A stretch of DNA of 64,000 nt, from contig NW_021780170.1 of NCBI RefSeq assembly GCF_900963305.1, positions 1 to 64,000 on the forward strand. The letters run 5' to 3'. Source of the stretch: Echeneis naucrates (Eukaryota > Chordata > Actinopteri > Carangiformes > Echeneidae). Made by a program: the position numbers and the translations under genes. The notes beneath the pieces are model-generated. The model worked only from the letters and a program-made list of their open reading frames with translations. It had not been told where the DNA came from and ran no database searches. This document shows, piece by piece, positions 60,686-64,000 of this stretch (its first letter is position 1; the number at the start of each line of letters is the position of its first letter).

Positions 60686-61031
60686 TGCATGGTGTGGCAG
60701 CTTTAGCAGTTTTAGCAGCTTTAGCTAACCAGATAGCTTCTGAGCTCCTGCGATAGCGAAAACAGCGATCTGTCTGATGAAACCTTTTGGATGAGATGAG
60801 GCCGTTGATAATGCTGCCTGTACTGCTGAATTTAGGTCACCTGCACTTTTGGCAACAGTCAGAGCTCCATACACAATAACAGTACTGATTACTGACTGTC
60901 AATACATTATGACCTTAAAGATTTTATGATCAAATATGAAGAATAACAGGGAGAGAGAGAGGGATGACCTGCAGTATCAGGTCAGGTACCCTGGCTGGTT
61001 CAACAAGCCAAGTTGGAATCAGTAACCAGAA

Positions 61032-61097
61032 GCCTGAGTAGCTCAGTCGGTAGAGCATCTGACTTTTAATCTGAGGGTCCAGGGTTCAGTTCAGGCG
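61032..61097 (+). pseudogene. tRNA-Lys (TTT) with T-arm deletion
   Basis: The acceptor 5' strand GCCTGAG, D arm and anticodon arm (CTGA-CTTTTAA-TCTG) are perfect. About seven bases of the T stem 3' strand are missing. Confidence 0.72.
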
Positions 61098-61362
61098 ATG
61101 CAGCTTCTTCCCTTTAGTGGTTCACATTATAGACTCCACAGCAGTGATAGGTGACACCATGAAGACGTTATGCACAATGAAACCATGAGTCTTCCACAAG
61201 CCGGATCGAGCAGGATATTGACAAGTGAAGCATGCGCAGTAGTAGTTTTGTGGCTCATGCTGGGTTTGGGAGAAGGAAATTTGTTGATTGGCTGCTTTTG
61301 ACAGGAGACAAAATTTAGTAAGTCAGCTACTTATGTTGAAATATTTTAAGCATTTTAAGAGT

Positions 61363-61438
61363 GGTGCTGTGGCTTAGTTGGTCAAAGCGCCTGTCTAGTA
61401 AACAGGAGATGCTGGGTTCAAATCCCAGCAGTACGCCT
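61363..61438 (+). pseudogene. tRNA-Thr (AGT) with acceptor insertion
   Basis: Complete through the T arm and nearly identical to the gene at 20150. The acceptor 3' strand reads cagtacgcc with two extra bases, so the acceptor is interrupted. Confidence 0.65.
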
Positions 61439-61912
61439 TTATTGAAGTTTAAGGTTGTTGACATAAACTCATGTAACATCTTCTGCATTCTTAATGTGAT
61501 TTGTTCTGTGCTTTATACTTCCAATATTCAAACATCAGTAATGTGGAGTTCATGTTCAGATTTGTTTTACATCTGTAGTAACACTAAATCTCCAGCAGGT
61601 GGAAGTATTGCTGCTCAGATGTCATGTACACTGTGGGACACACAATACTCACAGAGGACTTTATTGTGCTGCAGTGAGATGTATAAAAAGCTCCAGTTCT
61701 ACAGTCAGAAGATGTCCAGTCTGAAGGTGGATGAGTTCTGACTGCAGAAGACAGTTTCAGAGCGTCTTCCAATGGCTGATGATGAACACATGATTCTTGT
61801 GCTGGGCGTCCGGAGTAAAGGCAGTAACTCCAACAATTCATCCAATAAGACCAGGACTGTGACAGCAAAATTAAGAAGCATGAAATCAGACCATACAGCA
61901 ACAGCAACCAAC

Positions 61913-61994
61913 CGTTGTTGGCAGGATTTGAACCTGCACGGGGAAACCCCAATGGATTTCTAGTCTATCGCCTTAACCACTCGGCCACAACAAC
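61913..61994 (-). tRNA. tRNA-Ser (AGA)
   Basis: 82 nt with acceptor GTTGTTG and CAACAAC, anticodon loop CTAGAAA and T arm GCAGG-TTCAAAT-CCTGC. The anticodon stem has one A-C mismatch (ATAGA with TCCAT). Confidence 0.82.
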
Positions 61995-62026
61995 CATGTA
62001 CAGCAAAGCGCCCCCAACTCCAACTT

Positions 62027-62157
62027 CTTCTTCTTCTTCTCCTTCTTCTTCTTCTTCTTCTTCTTCTTCTTCTTCTTCTTCTTCTTCTTCTTCTTCTTCT
62101 TCTTCTTCTTCTTCTTCTTCTTCTTCTTCTTCTTCTTCTTCTTCTTCTTCTTCCTTC
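62027..62157. repeat. (TTC)n / (GAA)n microsatellite
   Basis: About 130 bp of nearly pure TTC triplets with one interruption. Long open frames of Ser, Glu or Lys through it are artefacts. It separates the Ser tRNA from the Cys-rich fragment. Confidence 0.97.
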
Positions 62158-62162
62158 TTGTT

Positions 62163-62405
62163 TTGAGAAAGCACAGGTTCCAACTCTTTTTCCCAGAGTT
62201 CATTGAGGTAATTATACTGGAGATGACAAACCTGGAGGGGAAGCGTGTGTTTGGGGACATCTTGAGAGAACTGGACCTGGTAGACCTCCAAACCTACCTG
62301 GGTCTGAAAAGAGACAACAAAACAAGCCTGAGATGCTGCAAATGTGATGCCTATGTTTGTACGGCCCACTCTGACCTGAGTGTCAAATGCCACTCATGTG
62401 CATGA
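62163..62405 (+). pseudogene. Cys-rich C-terminal fragment, possibly piggyBac-like transposase
   Basis: The plus strand reads EMTNLEGKRVFGDILRELDL then LGLKRDNKTSLRCCKCDAYV, CTAHSDLSVKCHSC and a stop. The ending C..C....C..H.......C..C resembles the Cys-rich tail of some piggyBac-type transposases. No catalytic domain lies upstream. A partial second copy is at 25355-25450 on the other strand. Confidence 0.42.
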
Positions 62406-62971
62406 ATTCACATACACACACAACTTCATGTTGAGGAGTTTGGTCTCTGGTTTTCTATTTCTTTTTTTATTATTATTATGAACCACTCTGAGACAATTTT
62501 AACAGCCAAAGAGTGTTAAACAAAAATTTGGTAGTGATTAATGTTTTTTTTTGTTAATTTAAGAGCAGTTAAAACAGAGCAGGAACACTAAAGTAAGGGG
62601 CGGGGGGTGAAAACGACAGGAGGGTTAAAGAGCAGATTCTCTCTGAGGGGACGGATGTTGCCACAATACACAGTGTGTGTGCCATCACATGTGGAAGATG
62701 TGTGCAGACTGAAGCCTTGGTCTGCCACCAGCTCAGAGGGGCTGCACTTCTACTGACCACCAGGGGGCTCCACTGGTTGTGTTTCACAAAGTCACAGTGT
62801 GTTGGAGTCTATCAGGGTTTTCAGTCATCCGGTTATAATATGTCTAAGGCAACCAGACTTGATTCTACATTTCTGAAGACATTTGACCTCTCATCCAAGA
62901 GGCGTCATTAGACAGATTGGTGTTTTACCTGTCGCAGTATGTGTGGTCAGCCAAAGCCAACACATCGAGCA

Positions 62972-62996
62972 GGGGATGTAGTTCAGTGGTAGAATG
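62972..62996 (+). pseudogene. tRNA-Ala (TGC) 5' fragment
   Basis: The sequence ggggatgtagttcagtggta, the head of an Ala gene, is cut before the anticodon. Confidence 0.5.
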
Positions 62997-63104
62997 AGCA
63001 GCAAAGACCAGCTGCTGTTTTCACACAGGTGGCTGCTACATGGTGTACATATTGTGTAGTCACTTTGATGTGCTAATTTTTCAGCTATTTTTTTAGAGTT
63101 TGTC

Positions 63105-63165
63105 GTCAGGATGGCCGAGCGGTTCACATTGCACCCCCCATGGAGGTGTAGTTTCAAATCCTAAG
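63105..63165 (+). pseudogene. tRNA-Leu relic
   Basis: The head gtcaggatggccgagcggtt is intact and a weak T arm (ggaggtgtagtttcaaatcc) follows. The anticodon arm is gone. Confidence 0.52.
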
Positions 63166-63513
63166 TAAGGTGTATTTGGGGACAAAGTTGTTTTGGTCAA
63201 CTTTGATGGGCTACATTTTCAGCAAATTTCAGGCAGGAGTAGACCACACAACCATTATAATTTTAAGACTAAGCCACACAGAAAATATATATTACATAAC
63301 AACTAATTACACTTGGATGAATGAAATTGTATTTTTTTTATTTAACAATAAGTGAAAACATGAAGAACAAGTGTGCATGTGGAGACATCCTCTTCCTCTG
63401 TGTCCTGGACACTAAAAAGCAAATCTTTGAAACCTGTTGATGGGCCTCAGAGGGGCCTTTTCGCAAAGCTTAGCTACAGTGTGTTAAATACAACATGCTA
63501 GCATGCTAGCCCA

Positions 63514-63584
63514 GGGGAATTAGCTCGAATTGTAGAGCGCTCGCTTAACATTTGAGAGGTAGTGGGATCGACACACATTCTCCA
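63514..63584 (+). pseudogene. tRNA-Ala body with AAC anticodon
   Basis: The acceptor GGGGAAT and ATTCTCC is intact. The anticodon loop is TTAACAT, which reads AAC (a Val anticodon) instead of AGC. The anticodon stem has a C-T mismatch and two bases are missing from the T arm, so it is probably inactive. Confidence 0.62.
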
Positions 63585-63599
63585 CAAGACTTTAGCTCT

Positions 63600-64000
63600 T
63601 TGTTGGAGATACAGCAACAAGTGAACTAAACACAGCAGGTCCCTGAGTGGGCTTTGGAGGCTTTTGGTAAACAGAAGCAGGACTGTCATGGTGTATGGAG
63701 CTTTGACTGTTACCTGAACATATCCTGAACTGAACCAGCTGCTGTTCTGCACACGGTTGTTTTAACTTTGACATGTTTTTTATTTATTTATTTTTTGTAT
63801 GGATTCATATATTTTATTTTATTTTGCCATTTATTCTCATTTTATATGAATATTACTGCACAAAGTTGGTCTTAAATGATCAATAATCTTCTCAGCTGCT
63901 CTGAATGGTGACAGTGGGGCAGCCTTTGTGTTTACATCTGAATCACATTTGATTTTGGAAATTCTTCAAAGCAGCTTCAAAGGAGGAGTTTCATTCTGTG
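63600..64000. other. Intergenic end of the window
   Basis: No gene seen. The last 120 bp belong to the spacer family described at 14460 (cttcaaagcagcttcaaagg). Confidence 0.45.

Noticed and set aside
61915-62393. Long Ser, Glu and Lys runs as open frames
   Set aside because: They come from the TTC/GAA microsatellite and the flanking tRNA-Ser.

Overview
The window looks like teleost fish DNA, most likely from a percomorph-like species. The evidence is an NLRC3-like NLR gene with FISNA, NACHT, leucine-rich-repeat and B30.2 exons, a multi-finger C2H2 gene with a fish-type first exon, vertebrate tRNA genes and, most tellingly, many copies of miR-430, the teleost microRNA of early embryos.

Layout. 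From 0.8 to 1.5 kb (minus) lies a decayed integrase-like fragment and a possible first exon, then a tRNA-Asp at 2.4 kb. From 3.1 to 9.8 kb (minus) is a broken NLR gene whose eight recognisable coding exons splice in frame up to the last one; its 5' untranslated part probably reaches 13.2 kb. From 14 to 63.6 kb the DNA is a dense field of about 37 near-complete tRNA genes and roughly 40 decayed or truncated ones, on both strands, set in a few families of recurring spacer repeats. Inside this field are a 5'-truncated U2 snRNA copy (40.9 kb), a two-exon C2H2 zinc-finger gene (41.9-43.4 kb, minus), two THAP-like fragments, and the miR-430 hairpins.

The miR-430 copies fall into three groups: a plus-strand arm at 30.2-32.6 kb and minus-strand arms at 43.7-44.7 kb and 53.5-59.9 kb. 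About 29 copies keep an AAGUGCU or AAAUGCU seed. The order of hairpin subtypes in the plus arm matches the minus arm read backwards, and both carry the same LINE-like insertion inside a miR-430c-type unit, so the arms are an inverted segmental duplication.

How the parts fit: miR-430 directs clearance of maternal mRNA at the maternal-to-zygotic transition. In zebrafish the miR-430 cluster lies on the long arm of chromosome 4 with NLR genes, C2H2 zinc-finger genes, tRNA arrays and snRNA copies. This window has the same mixture, so it is probably the equivalent region in another teleost. All coordinates and pairings were read by eye; no searches or folding programs were run.
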